Shown here: piece by piece, positions 44,968 through 55,000 of the stretch
How positions within the stretch are numbered: position 1 is the first letter of the stretch
Layout of the letters: the number at the start of each line of letters is the position of its first letter
NCBI RefSeq assembly: GCF_028746185.1
Contig: NZ_JAQIVH010000040.1
Span: 1 to 64,000 of the forward strand
Source: Paenibacillus_E qinlingensis
GTDB lineage: Bacteria; Bacillota; Bacilli; Paenibacillales; NBRC-103111
Length of the DNA: 64,000 bases
Reading direction: 5' to 3'
Position numbers and translations under genes: made by a program
Notes under the pieces: model-generated
Seen by the model: the letters and a program-made list of their open reading frames with translations, nothing else
Told to the model about the DNA's origin: nothing
Database searches by the model: none

Positions 44968-45046
44968 CGTTGATATGGGTTACTGTAATCCTTCATTATT
45001 AAAATGTATAGTTCTCAGTTTTATGTTGGTTCTGATAGCAACGAAA
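44968..45046 (-). promoter_or_regulatory. Putative promoter/operator of the FAD oxidoreductase
   Basis: Matches 40132-40210 block for block at the same spacing: CGTTGATA (44968-44975), TGTATAGTTCT (45005-45015), AGTTT (45017-45021), GTTCT (45029-45033). Minus-strand TATACA (45005-45010) is the -10 candidate. The rest of this intergenic stretch, to 45140, shows nothing. Confidence 0.6.
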
Positions 45047-45140
45047 ACGTAAAAACGAGCGCAAGAAAGAAGGTAATCAATAGATTTCATCCTTCGCAGT
45101 TGTTAAGTCACGGTCAATGAAATATTCATTAAAAAGTAGC

Positions 45141-45170
45141 AAAAGAGGCTCCACGAAGGAGCCTCCTCTT
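45141..45170 (-). terminator. Terminator of the glycogen operon
   Basis: Stem GAGGCTCC (45145-45152) / GGAGCCTC (45158-45165), five-base loop, then TTTTG on the minus strand. Confidence 0.85.
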
Positions 45171-45204
45171 CCTATACATATGTATACGTGTATTCAGCCA
45201 ATAC

Positions 45205-45747
45205 CTAACGCCCCTGTTGCTCAATTCTATTAAGCCTTTGATCCAACCTTTCCAGCAGGACCTTGATCTCCATATTTTCCTGCTCCGCATGATAATTAAT
45301 GGCGAAGTCAAGGATCGCCTCCTGCTTATCTTTGGAAGCTTGTCGATTCTGACTCATGAGAATGACTGGAGCTTGGAAGGCAGAGATACAAGAAAGGATA
45401 AGATTAAGCAAGATGAATGGGGGTTTATCGAAGGCGAAGCTCATGACATTAATCGACATCCAAATGACTAAGAACAAGCTGAAAAGCAAGATGAACGCCC
45501 AACTTCCACCGAACGTTGCAATGTTATCAGCAAGCCGATCAGCCCAAGAACTCTTCTTCTCCTGCTGTTCAATTAAATGCGACTTAATGTTCCCTTTATA
45601 CGCATTTACGATGGAGGCTATGCGTTCTAATTGGTCATTGTCCAGTTTAAAGTTAGGATCATTATCTAATTCATGAAACAACTTTTCCGAAGTGACATCG
45701 CCTGCGGCTTGAGCCCCTTCCTTCTTTTTTCCTATCTCTTTTTCCAT
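45205..45747 (-). CDS. DUF1003 family membrane protein
   Basis: A 180-residue protein with two predicted TM segments (about 78-100 and 108-130; SWAFILLFSLFLVIWM, then PPFILLNLILSCISAFQAPV), the DUF1003 core with MSQNRQASKDKQEAILDF, and a C-terminal coiled coil (LLERLDQRLNRIEQQ). The N-terminal 60 residues are charged and soluble. Function unknown; proposed roles of the family are in membrane-associated transport or signalling, unproven. It is the last gene of the glg-PPK2 transcription unit, 30 bases after the PPK2 stop. Confidence 0.85.
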   Translation of the reverse strand: MEKEIGKKKEGAQAAGDVTSEKLFHELDNDPNFKLDNDQLERIASIVNAYKGNIKSHLIEQQEKKSSWADRLADNIATFGGSWAFILLFSLFLVIWMSINVMSFAFDKPPFILLNLILSCISAFQAPVILMSQNRQASKDKQEAILDFAINYHAEQENMEIKVLLERLDQRLNRIEQQGR

Positions 45748-45777
45748 CTCCTTGTCCCTTCTTCCCTAAAGCCTTTC

Positions 45778-46593
45778 CTACTGCAATGTAGCGAGTAGCT
45801 TATCATCAAACTCCTTGTCGGATTCCGGATAAGTTAATTCCATGCTTTCTAACGCGGACACGGCAATTTGCAGAACTGCCCAATCCCGATACCAGCGATG
45901 GTTAGCAGGGACAATATACCAAGGTGCCGACTCCGAACTGCATTGTTTAATTACATCTTGATAAGCCGCTTGATACTCGTCCCAAGATTCACGTTCAACC
46001 AGGTCATTCTTATCGAATTTCCAACGCTTTGTTGGATCCTTGAGTCGATTTCTAAGCTTGGCCAGTTGGAAATCCGGCGAAATATGCAAGAAAATCTTTA
46101 CTATCTTTACACCACTGCTCTCCAGTAATTTCTCAAAATGTTTGATATGTTTGAACCGTTGTTTGGCTTCCGAATCGTCAATTGATCGATGTACTCGGGT
46201 AATCAGTACATCTTCATAGTAAGACCGAATGAACGCTCCGATCATGCCTTTGGCAGGTGTTGCCTTATGTGCACGCCATAGAAAATCATGGGATGCCTCT
46301 TCTTCTGTTGGCGTTCGGAAACTTGTTGCTTGGAATCCTTGCGGATGCAGGCTTCCGAGCGCATGTTTCACGACACCATCTTTTCCACTGCAATCCATAC
46401 CTTGAATGACGAACAAAACGGACCGCTTCTTTTCTGCGTAAAGCATATTTTGAAGAGCTTCCAATCGTTCCCTTAAACGTGCCATATTCGGCTCGATATC
46501 ATCTCTTTCATGATGAGCATTAGTATCGTTTGGATCTAATTCCGATAAATGCACTTTTTTACCTGGTTCACATCGAAAATCGTTGTTTGGCAT
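45778..46593 (-). CDS. ppk2: Polyphosphate kinase 2 family protein
   Basis: A 271-residue PPK2-type nucleotide phosphotransferase. The Walker A segment reads IQGMDCSGKDGVVKHA, the lid region includes RNRLKDPTKRWKF, and ANHRWYRDWAV near the C-terminus is diagnostic of the group acting as polyphosphate:AMP/ADP phosphotransferases. It transfers phosphate between polyphosphate and nucleotides. GGAGGTC precedes the ATG. It follows glgD by 23 bases, in the place where glgA/glgP would be expected, so it is co-transcribed with glycogen genes and may supply ATP from polyphosphate for ADP-glucose synthesis; that link is inferred. Confidence 0.9.
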   Translation of the reverse strand: MPNNDFRCEPGKKVHLSELDPNDTNAHHERDDIEPNMARLRERLEALQNMLYAEKKRSVLFVIQGMDCSGKDGVVKHALGSLHPQGFQATSFRTPTEEEASHDFLWRAHKATPAKGMIGAFIRSYYEDVLITRVHRSIDDSEAKQRFKHIKHFEKLLESSGVKIVKIFLHISPDFQLAKLRNRLKDPTKRWKFDKNDLVERESWDEYQAAYQDVIKQCSSESAPWYIVPANHRWYRDWAVLQIAVSALESMELTYPESDKEFDDKLLATLQ

Positions 46594-46616
46594 ACTTGAC
46601 CTCCTCTACCGTGTTG

Positions 46617-47753
46617 TCATGTGGTGGTGAAATCACCCATTTTTTCTGCCACGATGGGGTGGGCGAACTCGCCGCGCAAAATAGCTCCTTGTTCCACCAC
46701 CACTTGTTTGTCCAAAATGACATAATCCAAATAGGCGTTCGCTTCGATCGCGCACTGATGCATTACGATACTATTTTTGATGCTAACGCCTCGATTCACC
46801 TTCACGCCTGGAAACAGAATGCTATTTTCCACATAGCCTTCAATGCTGCAGCCAGGTGCAATGAATGAGTTTCGAATTAAGGCTTGATCATGACAAGCCG
46901 TTTCCAGTTCCTCCTCTTGCCTAGTATAGACGGAATCATGGTTAATCATGAATTCACGCCAGCCATGTGGTTGCAGGAGATGCATACTATGAGCATAGTA
47001 ACTATCTACTGAATCCATAATAGCCACATACCCATGATTAGCATAGCCTTGAACATGAATATCGCCTAAGTGGCTCCAGATGACTTCTTTTAAATATCTT
47101 TCACTACCCAGCCTCATACTTTGCTCGATTAACTCAATGAGCAAACTCCGTTTCATCACCATCGTGTCCAAATCGATATTTTGCGGTTTCAAGCTTGGTA
47201 ACGCATGGTAAGTTGGCGCAACACGTATGACTCTGCCCTGATCATTCATTTCTAGGTTATAAGCATGACCAATATGCGCATGACGATCCATCTCCGTTAA
47301 ATGCTTATAGAGAATGGTAATATCAGCATCATTGTTCAGATGATAATCGACCATATTTTCAAAATTCATATGGTAAATGACACTGCTAGGTGCAAGCAGA
47401 ATATATGTTTCCGTGCAATTTTTCAAGTAATCAATATGACTGTACAGATGAAATAGATCCCCACGCATATCCTTGGCGAATTGGTAAGGAGGGAGAACCG
47501 TTACGCCGCCTTCAGTAGTCGTATTTAAGCCCCAATGATGCCCATCACCCACGTGTTCGAGGAGGGAGTCCGCTTTGCTATTCGCCAAAAGCATAACCTT
47601 CTGAATCCCCGAATTGCTCATATTGGAAAGCGCAAAGTCGACCATCCGATAACGCCCTGCAAAAGGCACGGCACCTACACATCGATTGCGTGTAAGTGTA
47701 GATAAGTCATCTTGTTCATTCATCAAATTGATCATCCCAAGAACATCCTTCAT
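46617..47753 (-). CDS. glgD: GlgD, glucose-1-phosphate adenylyltransferase regulatory subunit
   Basis: A 378-residue nucleotidyltransferase-like protein with an N-terminal NTP_transferase fold and a C-terminal left-handed beta-helix (hexapeptide-like INNSIV repeats). It lacks the GGxGxRL nucleotide loop seen in GlgC (here MINLMNEQDDLSTL), which marks it as the non-catalytic partner that modulates GlgC in Bacillota. AAGGAGGAG precedes the ATG. Directly follows glgC, 23 bases apart. Confidence 0.93.
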   Translation of the reverse strand: MKDVLGMINLMNEQDDLSTLTRNRCVGAVPFAGRYRMVDFALSNMSNSGIQKVMLLANSKADSLLEHVGDGHHWGLNTTTEGGVTVLPPYQFAKDMRGDLFHLYSHIDYLKNCTETYILLAPSSVIYHMNFENMVDYHLNNDADITILYKHLTEMDRHAHIGHAYNLEMNDQGRVIRVAPTYHALPSLKPQNIDLDTMVMKRSLLIELIEQSMRLGSERYLKEVIWSHLGDIHVQGYANHGYVAIMDSVDSYYAHSMHLLQPHGWREFMINHDSVYTRQEEELETACHDQALIRNSFIAPGCSIEGYVENSILFPGVKVNRGVSIKNSIVMHQCAIEANAYLDYVILDKQVVVEQGAILRGEFAHPIVAEKMGDFTTT

Positions 47754-47776
47754 CGTACACTCCTCCTTAGCTTGGA

Positions 47777-48958
47777 CTACCCAAAGTACACCTGATTGGT
47801 CAGCTTGGCCGGAATAACCGCTGGATATTGACGTCTTACCGTTGTTCTCTCAGCAATGGTTGTGATCTCAAAGCCGTCTACCTGACCTACAACAGCTCCA
47901 TCTTTAATGATAGCGCCTTCTCCTATAATAGCGTTACTTATGAGCACATTCTTACCAATTTGCACACCTGGCATGATGACACTATTAAGTATTCTGCTAT
48001 TTTCCCCAACCCTTACGTTATCAAATATCACGGAATGGCTGACATTTCCGAAGATCGTCGCCCCATCACCGATAACCGCATTATTGACTCTGGCCGTCAA
48101 AGCAACGTGACTCTTCAATAGATTCTTAGTTTTGGTCAATACAGGCCACGTTTCCTGTTCCAATTGCAACTTAGGCGTATATCCCAGTAAATCCATATGG
48201 GATTCCCACAGGCTATGAATCGTGCCTACATCTTTCCAATATCCCTCGAACGGATACGCTGATAAATGGGCACCTCCAGCTAGTAGTCCCGGAATGATAT
48301 TGTGCCCAAAATCATGGTCCGAAGCCTGATCTTTCGCATCTTGTTCCAACGATGATCGAAGAACATCCCAATTGAACAAATACACTCCCATGGAAGCGAG
48401 ATTACTATCCGGCTTCAGTGGTTTCTCTTCAAAAGCTGTGACCCGGTGGTTTTCATCGGTGCTCATGATCCCAAACCGACTCGCTTCCTCCCATTTCACA
48501 GGGGTCACGGATATGGTAACATCCGCACCAGAAGCCTTGTGATGCTCGATCATCGCGCGGTAATCCATGCTGTAGATATGATCACTAGAAATAATTAAGA
48601 CATAGCTTGGATTCTGTTCCCGGAGGAAATCCAAATTCTGATATATCGCATCAGCCGTCCCCGAATACGCATTAGGCGCGCCAACTTGTCTTTCAAATAG
48701 AGAGATCCCCCCTCTATCACTCTTCATCCCCCACGCTTCTCCTGTTCCAATATGAGCATGCAGAACAGCAGGTTTGTACTGCGTCAACACGCCTACTGTG
48801 TCAATGCCAGAATGGTGGCAATTGCTCAAAGAAAAGTCAATAATTCTATATTTTCCACCAAAATGGACAGCTGGCTTCGCAATATTTTTCGTCAACGGAC
48901 TCAGTCTACTGCCCTCACCACCTGCTAAAAGCATAGCTACGCATTCCTGTTTCTTCAC
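47777..48958 (-). CDS. glgC: GlgC, glucose-1-phosphate adenylyltransferase
   Basis: A 393-residue enzyme making ADP-glucose and pyrophosphate from ATP and glucose 1-phosphate, the committed step of glycogen synthesis. It shows LLAGGEGSRLSPLT (nucleotide loop), KPAVHFGGKYRIIDF, and the substrate motif VLIISSDHIYSMDY; a beta-helix domain with repeated VIGDG/VIFDNV motifs closes it. The likely start is GTG at 48958 (MKKQECVAML), with AAGGA about ten bases ahead; an upstream ATG would overlap glgB by more than 100 bases. glgB stops seven bases before. Confidence 0.93.
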   Translation of the reverse strand: MKKQECVAMLLAGGEGSRLSPLTKNIAKPAVHFGGKYRIIDFSLSNCHHSGIDTVGVLTQYKPAVLHAHIGTGEAWGMKSDRGGISLFERQVGAPNAYSGTADAIYQNLDFLREQNPSYVLIISSDHIYSMDYRAMIEHHKASGADVTISVTPVKWEEASRFGIMSTDENHRVTAFEEKPLKPDSNLASMGVYLFNWDVLRSSLEQDAKDQASDHDFGHNIIPGLLAGGAHLSAYPFEGYWKDVGTIHSLWESHMDLLGYTPKLQLEQETWPVLTKTKNLLKSHVALTARVNNAVIGDGATIFGNVSHSVIFDNVRVGENSRILNSVIMPGVQIGKNVLISNAIIGEGAIIKDGAVVGQVDGFEITTIAERTTVRRQYPAVIPAKLTNQVYFG

Positions 48959-48965
48959 AATAATC

Positions 48966-50870
48966 TCATCCTTCCGTAGGCATATATTTGAGGATAACCG
49001 CTGCAAGTGGCGGTATATGAACTGAAATACTTTGAGGATAACCCTGACAAGACCATTCCTCAGTTTCCAAACTATTGTCATTGGTTATTCCTGAACCACC
49101 AAATTCCAACTTATCGCTGTTAAAAACCTCCTGATAGCGCCCAGGCTCCATAACCCCAAGGCGATATCCCTCATGCGCTTCAAGCTTGAAGTTGCTAATT
49201 ATAATAAGCTGTTCATGGTTGGTCTTCGATTTTCGCAACAGCGTTACCAGACTATCTTCTTTATCATCTGCAACTAATGAGGTAAAGCCATCCGACTCAA
49301 AATCAAGTTCCCACAATGCTTTTTCATCTATGTAAAAATGGTTCATCTGTTTCACAAATTCCGCAAACTGCTGATGCTCTTCATTCTTAAGCAATCCCCA
49401 TGCCAAGGAATCCTCAGCATTCCAATCGTCCATTTGACCGAATTCAGTGCCCATAAAAAGCAGCTTTTTACCCGGATGTCCCATCATATACGTATAAAGC
49501 ACACGCAGATTAGCAAAACGCTGCCAATTATCTTCTCCCGACATTTTACCTACCAAGGATTTTTTCGGATAATCCATTTCGTCATGAGAATAAGGCAAGA
49601 CATAATTCTCTTCCGTTGTCCCCAGCAGTGAGCGAGTTAACCGATCTTCCTGTCCACTTCGTTCGTTTTGATTTTTCTTCATAAATTCCAACGTATCCCA
49701 AGTAAAGGCTAAATTCCATTTATAATTAAATCCTAGTCCGCCATGCTCAACCGATGTGGTGACACCCGGATAAGCGCTGGAGTCTTCTGCAATCATGAGC
49801 ACATTCGGATATCTGGAAAATACGACTGCATTTAATTTCTGTAAGAAAGCAATTCCTTCCAGATTCTCCTCTCCACCATATTCGTTCTGAATGTATTCCT
49901 CTTCTGGCCGATTAAAATTCAACGTTAACAGACTATAGACAGCATCGACTCTTAATCCATCCACGTGATACATATCCATCCAAAAGAGAGCATTCGAAAT
50001 TAAAAAGCTAACGACTTCCGGCTTACCATAATCGAAAATATACGTCCCCCATGTCGGATTCTCACCTTTGCGACTATCCGCGTATTCATAGAGGGGGGAG
50101 CCATCAAATCGAGATAAGCCATGCGCATCCCTGCAAAAATGAGCAGGGACCCAATCCATAATTACGCCGATTCCCTTTTGATGACAACGATCAACAAAGT
50201 ACATAAAGTCTTTCGGTGATCCAAATCGGCTTGTTACCGAATAGTAACTGGTTACTTGATATCCCCACGATGAGTCTAGTGGATGTTCGGCTAAAGGCAT
50301 GAGCTCAATATGCGTATACCCCCGGTCGTGAACGTAATCGACTAGTTCATCTGCTAATTCCACATAACTATAAAATCCGCCATCCTCCTTGCGCCTCCAA
50401 CTACCCAAATGTACCTCATAGATGAGAAGCGGCTGCTGCAAGTGTTGATTCGACGTGTTGTTCTCCAACCAATCTTCATCCTGCCATTCATAATTTTCAA
50501 GCGAAGCAATAATGGAAGCGGTTTCTGGTCGAACCTCCGTATGAAACGCATAGGGATCCGCCTTCAAATAACGATCTCCGTCCAGCGTAACGATTTCATA
50601 TTTGTATAAAGTGCCTTCTTCCAGCTCGGGTATGAACAGCGTCCAAATACCTTCCTGCATGGTCATCGCATGATGTGTACCATCCCAACCGTTAAAGCTG
50701 CCGGATACGTTCACCTGCTTGGCATTCGGTGCCCACACAGCGAAGTTGACTCCTTTGCAGCCCTCGCGTTCTTCCAAATGAGCTCCAAGAAATTGATAGC
50801 TTTGATACTGTGTGCCCTCATGCAGCAAATAGAAATCATCCGTGTTTGATTTCGAGGCGATCAATGTCAT
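48966..50870 (-). CDS. glgB: GlgB, 1,4-alpha-glucan branching enzyme
   Basis: A 634-residue branching enzyme: CBM48 N-terminal domain (about 10-120; WAPNAKQVNVSGSFNGWD), GH13 barrel with the four conserved regions (DWVPAHF; GLRVDAVYS holding the nucleophile Asp; MIAEDSSAYPG holding the Glu acid/base; YSHDE), and a C-terminal all-beta domain. It forms alpha-1,6 branches in glycogen. The start at 50870 has GGGGAGG at seven bases; an upstream start 30 codons away has no such site. First gene of the glgBCD-PPK2-DUF1003 unit; no glgA or glgP is present. Confidence 0.93.
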   Translation of the reverse strand: MTLIASKSNTDDFYLLHEGTQYQSYQFLGAHLEEREGCKGVNFAVWAPNAKQVNVSGSFNGWDGTHHAMTMQEGIWTLFIPELEEGTLYKYEIVTLDGDRYLKADPYAFHTEVRPETASIIASLENYEWQDEDWLENNTSNQHLQQPLLIYEVHLGSWRRKEDGGFYSYVELADELVDYVHDRGYTHIELMPLAEHPLDSSWGYQVTSYYSVTSRFGSPKDFMYFVDRCHQKGIGVIMDWVPAHFCRDAHGLSRFDGSPLYEYADSRKGENPTWGTYIFDYGKPEVVSFLISNALFWMDMYHVDGLRVDAVYSLLTLNFNRPEEEYIQNEYGGEENLEGIAFLQKLNAVVFSRYPNVLMIAEDSSAYPGVTTSVEHGGLGFNYKWNLAFTWDTLEFMKKNQNERSGQEDRLTRSLLGTTEENYVLPYSHDEMDYPKKSLVGKMSGEDNWQRFANLRVLYTYMMGHPGKKLLFMGTEFGQMDDWNAEDSLAWGLLKNEEHQQFAEFVKQMNHFYIDEKALWELDFESDGFTSLVADDKEDSLVTLLRKSKTNHEQLIIISNFKLEAHEGYRLGVMEPGRYQEVFNSDKLEFGGSGITNDNSLETEEWSCQGYPQSISVHIPPLAAVILKYMPTEG

Positions 50871-50957
50871 GCCGCTTCCTCCCCGTGTGTTTAATTTAAT
50901 CCTAATTACACACATCCGAGTGGATTGAAACAGCAAACGGATAACTTCTTGTACGCA

Positions 50958-50990
50958 CAAAAAAACACGATGCCATTTTGGCTCGTGTTT
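50958..50990 (-). terminator. Terminator after BTAD response regulator
   Basis: Stem ACACGA / TCGTGT with an inner GCC/GGC and an ATTTT loop, followed on the minus strand by eight T. Confidence 0.8.
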
Positions 50991-50993
50991 GTA

Positions 50994-52091
50994 TTATGAA
51001 ATCACATCTTCCAGTCGCATATCTGGCGACGTTCCAAGCTCTCGCTGCAGTAGTTGCTCCAATTCATGATATTGCCTCATCGCTTCATGTTTCCGGCCCA
51101 GTTCTGCATACAACCGCATCATTTTGTAATGAATGTCTTCTCTCATGGCATCAATCTTCAGCATTTCACTGTAGTAATGAAGCGTTTGATTCGGGCGATC
51201 ATGCATCCGATGATGCCCCGCGGTCAGCTCCAACAAATCAATGTACTGCTGCTCTAACGAGCGGCTGATTTCGATGGCCCACTCATAGGACCTTCCTTTT
51301 AACAGCGGTCCCTTATATAACGCCTCCGCCTGTTCCAACATAATTGCGCTCTCATCAGGCGCTCGTCTAAGTTCCTTAATCAGTCGCTCGAACTCATATA
51401 GATCGCACCTTAGGTCGTCGGATTCTAAGCGTATCTCGTTTCCCGTCGTTATAATGCCGCCGCCAGATCGGTCGTATCCGACCGCTTTCCGAATCGCATA
51501 CAGCGTCGAATTCAAATTCTTCAATGCGTTGTCCGGGGCTAGATTCTGCCACAACGTTTCTGTCACTTCCTCCCTGGCGACCGTTCTTTTGCAAGCCAGG
51601 AAAGCAAACAATTCCTCTGTTTTCGGAGTTCGCAATCGAATCGTTTCTTTCTTCCCTTCGTTCGTACGGCGTATAATTTTCAAACCATCGAACAGTTGCA
51701 CGTCCAGGCTCGGGACAGGATCATCCTGCCGACGAACTCGGTGAATCTTCTCCATGGTGACGGCCAGTCTCTCCGACGTAACAGGCTTTACGATATAGTC
51801 CAGCACATTAATCGCATAGGCCCTAACCGCGTACTCATCGGAACCCGTCACTAAGACAATATCGATATTTCGCCGCATTTCCGATAGCAATGCTGACAAT
51901 CTCATTCCGTTAATATCAGGCATGGAGATATCGAGAAAGGCGACATCAACGTCATGCTCTTGGGCATACTCATATCCTTCTTGGGGATCTAAGAATGTCT
52001 CGATACTCCCGATTCCACCGATTTCCGACAACAAGCGCTTCAATCTTCTTATCGCCATTTCCTCGTCGTCTACGATCATTAATCGCAGCAT
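50994..52091 (-). CDS. SARP-like response regulator (receiver plus BTAD)
   Basis: A 365-residue regulator: receiver (1-120; Asp54 in VAFLDISMPDINGM), OmpR-type winged helix (about 130-215; LRTPKTEELFAFLACKR), and a BTAD tetratricopeptide-like domain (about 220-365). Such receiver-BTAD proteins act with the double-transmitter hybrid kinase encoded immediately upstream (gap of three bases). The target is unknown; the neighbouring SLH propeller gene is one candidate. A strong terminator follows its stop. Confidence 0.87.
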   Translation of the reverse strand: MLRLMIVDDEEMAIRRLKRLLSEIGGIGSIETFLDPQEGYEYAQEHDVDVAFLDISMPDINGMRLSALLSEMRRNIDIVLVTGSDEYAVRAYAINVLDYIVKPVTSERLAVTMEKIHRVRRQDDPVPSLDVQLFDGLKIIRRTNEGKKETIRLRTPKTEELFAFLACKRTVAREEVTETLWQNLAPDNALKNLNSTLYAIRKAVGYDRSGGGIITTGNEIRLESDDLRCDLYEFERLIKELRRAPDESAIMLEQAEALYKGPLLKGRSYEWAIEISRSLEQQYIDLLELTAGHHRMHDRPNQTLHYYSEMLKIDAMREDIHYKMMRLYAELGRKHEAMRQYHELEQLLQRELGTSPDMRLEDVIS

Positions 52092-52094
52092 ACG

Positions 52095-55000
52095 TTACGT
52101 CTCACCTCTTTCCAAAATTTGGCTTGTCGACAATTCCATCTCGACGCTCGTACCTTCGCCTTCCCGGCTGATGATGCGCAATGTCGTGCCATACAACAAT
52201 CGCAGGCGCTGGCTAATGTTCCATAATCCAATGCCTCCGACCGCCGTATCCGGTTTCATGATGGACTTCAGATGATGTTCGTTCATGCCGCAGCCGTTGT
52301 CTTCAATACGTATTAATACATCACCTTGTCCCCCTTCAATGACGGTCAATTTGACCGTCCCACCTTTCGAACGGGACATGACGCCGTGTCGAATCGCATT
52401 CTCCACAATTGGCTGAATGACGAGAGGGGGGATCATTACCCCAAGATTCGCATCCAAGACATATTCGACCTTCAGCCTCGCGCCAAATCTCGCCTGTTCA
52501 ATGGCTACATAAGATTTGACGAGTTCCAACTCGTTCTCCAGCGTAGTTAACGCTTCGAGGTGCTTGAAATCAAAGCTGCTTCTCAAATAGCTCGATAATC
52601 GAAGCGTTAGTTGCTCCGCCTGCTCGGCATCAATTAAACACAATTCCGCAATCGCCGTAAGTGCGTTATATAGAAAATGAGGTTTTATCTGCGAACGTAG
52701 AAAAGCGATCTCTGCATTTCTGGCCAGCTTGACGGAAGATTTCAGCTCGCTCAAATTACGTACGCGCGCCATCAGTTCCTCAGATTCGAACGGCTTCGCA
52801 ACAACATCGTTCGCTCCATTTTCCAACGCGATCCGAATATCCTCACTGCTGTTGCGGGCCGTCAGCACGAGAACTGGCAGCTCGAACGGCGAGAATCTTT
52901 CCCTAATCCTCGCAAGTACTTCGTAACCCGACATGTCCGACATGATGAGATCCAGCACGACAAGGGAAATATCTGGTTGACTGAACAACGTTTCCAAGGC
53001 CAGTTGACCTCTGTCGACAACAATGAATGTTCGCCCATCCAGTTTGAACATGTTCATCATACTTTGCATATTTGCAAAGTCGTCATCCACCAGCAAGATG
53101 GGTTCCTTTTCTTTCCCCGCAACATAAAGCGGATACTCCGTAGGGTGCGTATTGACCGTTCCAGAAAGTGGCAGTCCGACTGAATCAGTTATCCTTCCGT
53201 CGTTAATCGGTTCGAGATTTTGTCCTGCGAGCGGCAATGTGAATCGGAATGTTGCCCCTCTACCCGGCTCTGAATCAACTTCGATTTGTCCGCCATGCAG
53301 CTCCACCAGACGCTTCGTAATACTGAGCCCGAGCCCGGTGCCGCCGTAATCAGTCACTCCGCCTTGCTCGAAATCCAGAAAAATCCTTTCATGCATATTA
53401 CCAGTGATCCCAATTCCTGTATCGCTCACTCGCACTTCCATCCATTCTCCCCGGATTTCGGTGCTCACTTCGACGGTCCCTTGATTAGAAAACTTAATCG
53501 CATTACCGATTAAATTGTGCAAAATTTGAATGAGGCGATTACCATCCGCATAAGCGAGAGGTAAATGATCCGGCACACTGTTGATGAGCTTCGTACTTCT
53601 ACCCTCCAGCAAAAAGCCGTGAATCTGAATAACCGATTCGACATACGATTTCACATCGACTGCACTTCGTTGTAACGCCAAATCACCGTGTTTGAGCTTT
53701 GAGTAATCGAGTAATTCGTTTACGAGCATCATCAGCCTTCTGCCGCTGTCAACCACGATGGTCATGTTGCGAGACTGGGTGTCAGTAAGCTTCCCTTCCA
53801 CTCCTTTAACCAATGACTGGGAAATATGTACAATTGCATTGAGCGGTGTACGTAATTCATGGGACGTATGCGACAGAAAGTCGTCTTTGATTTTATCGAG
53901 TCGCAATAGCTGGTCCTTCATCCTGTCCACCGTCTGGTAAGCTTCAAAAAAGCGCAGTACAACAACAGGTACCATCACGACATTAAAAATAATAATGCAA
54001 AACTGAGCCAGCGAGGCACTACTATGAATCCCTATTGCGAAAAAAATAACGTCCAGCGAATACATATTAATCATCAGCACAGCCATGCACAGCATCAATA
54101 ATTTAAACCTTATCCCTCTCTCGCCTCGGACAAACAATTGTGCGGATACGAGAAAATTCCAAATTTGAACGATTTGATACAGAAGCACAATATAGTATTG
54201 AATTGGCGTATACGCCGGTATGGATAGTATTGGAATAAGGAGCATAAATACAATTAACGCGAACGAAACCACTTGTGTAATCCGTAATGACAGCTTGCTT
54301 CGATGCAAATGATGGAAAAAAAGCGCTAATGCCAAACAACCGGAAACCGAAACGAAATCCTTAATTTTATAAAGGACTTCGAAAGATAATCTGCCCTCCA
54401 CCAAAAAGAACAGCGATCGCTCTCCCATTAGTCCATGATACAACCCGAACATTAGACAGATTGAAGCCAATAACAAAAGCGAATTGTCTCTAATGCGATA
54501 AGCGGAGGCAGCCACGTAACAGATCAAATAAATTAGCGTCAGCGTACCTAGAATACCTAGTACGAAAAAATCCTTACTGAGCGCTAACTGCCGTTCTGCG
54601 ATCAATGCGTCGGCTGACCCAAAGCGCAACGAATCGACGATACCTGAATTTACATAATCGTAGTTAGCCGCTTGCACGATAATCTCGATGCGCCCTTGGT
54701 TTGCGGAAAAAACACCAAGCTGAGGGCTGTTACCCGAGCGATAGCTCGATTTGATGTCTCCTGACGTTTGCCCATCGGCCAGCAGCTTGCGTCCATTTAC
54801 ATAAATCTCGCTGGCAAAACGAATATTCGTTTTCTTCAATGCCAACTCTCCAGAATAGGAGAGCCCCGTTAACACCATCCTGTACGTCGCTGCTCCATAA
54901 ACCGGCAGCTCGACGCCATTAATCAGCTTTCCGTTCCACGGGGATGGGACTTTCATATAGGAAACGCCTCTAGAATCAGGCAATTTCGAAGGCTGTTGGA

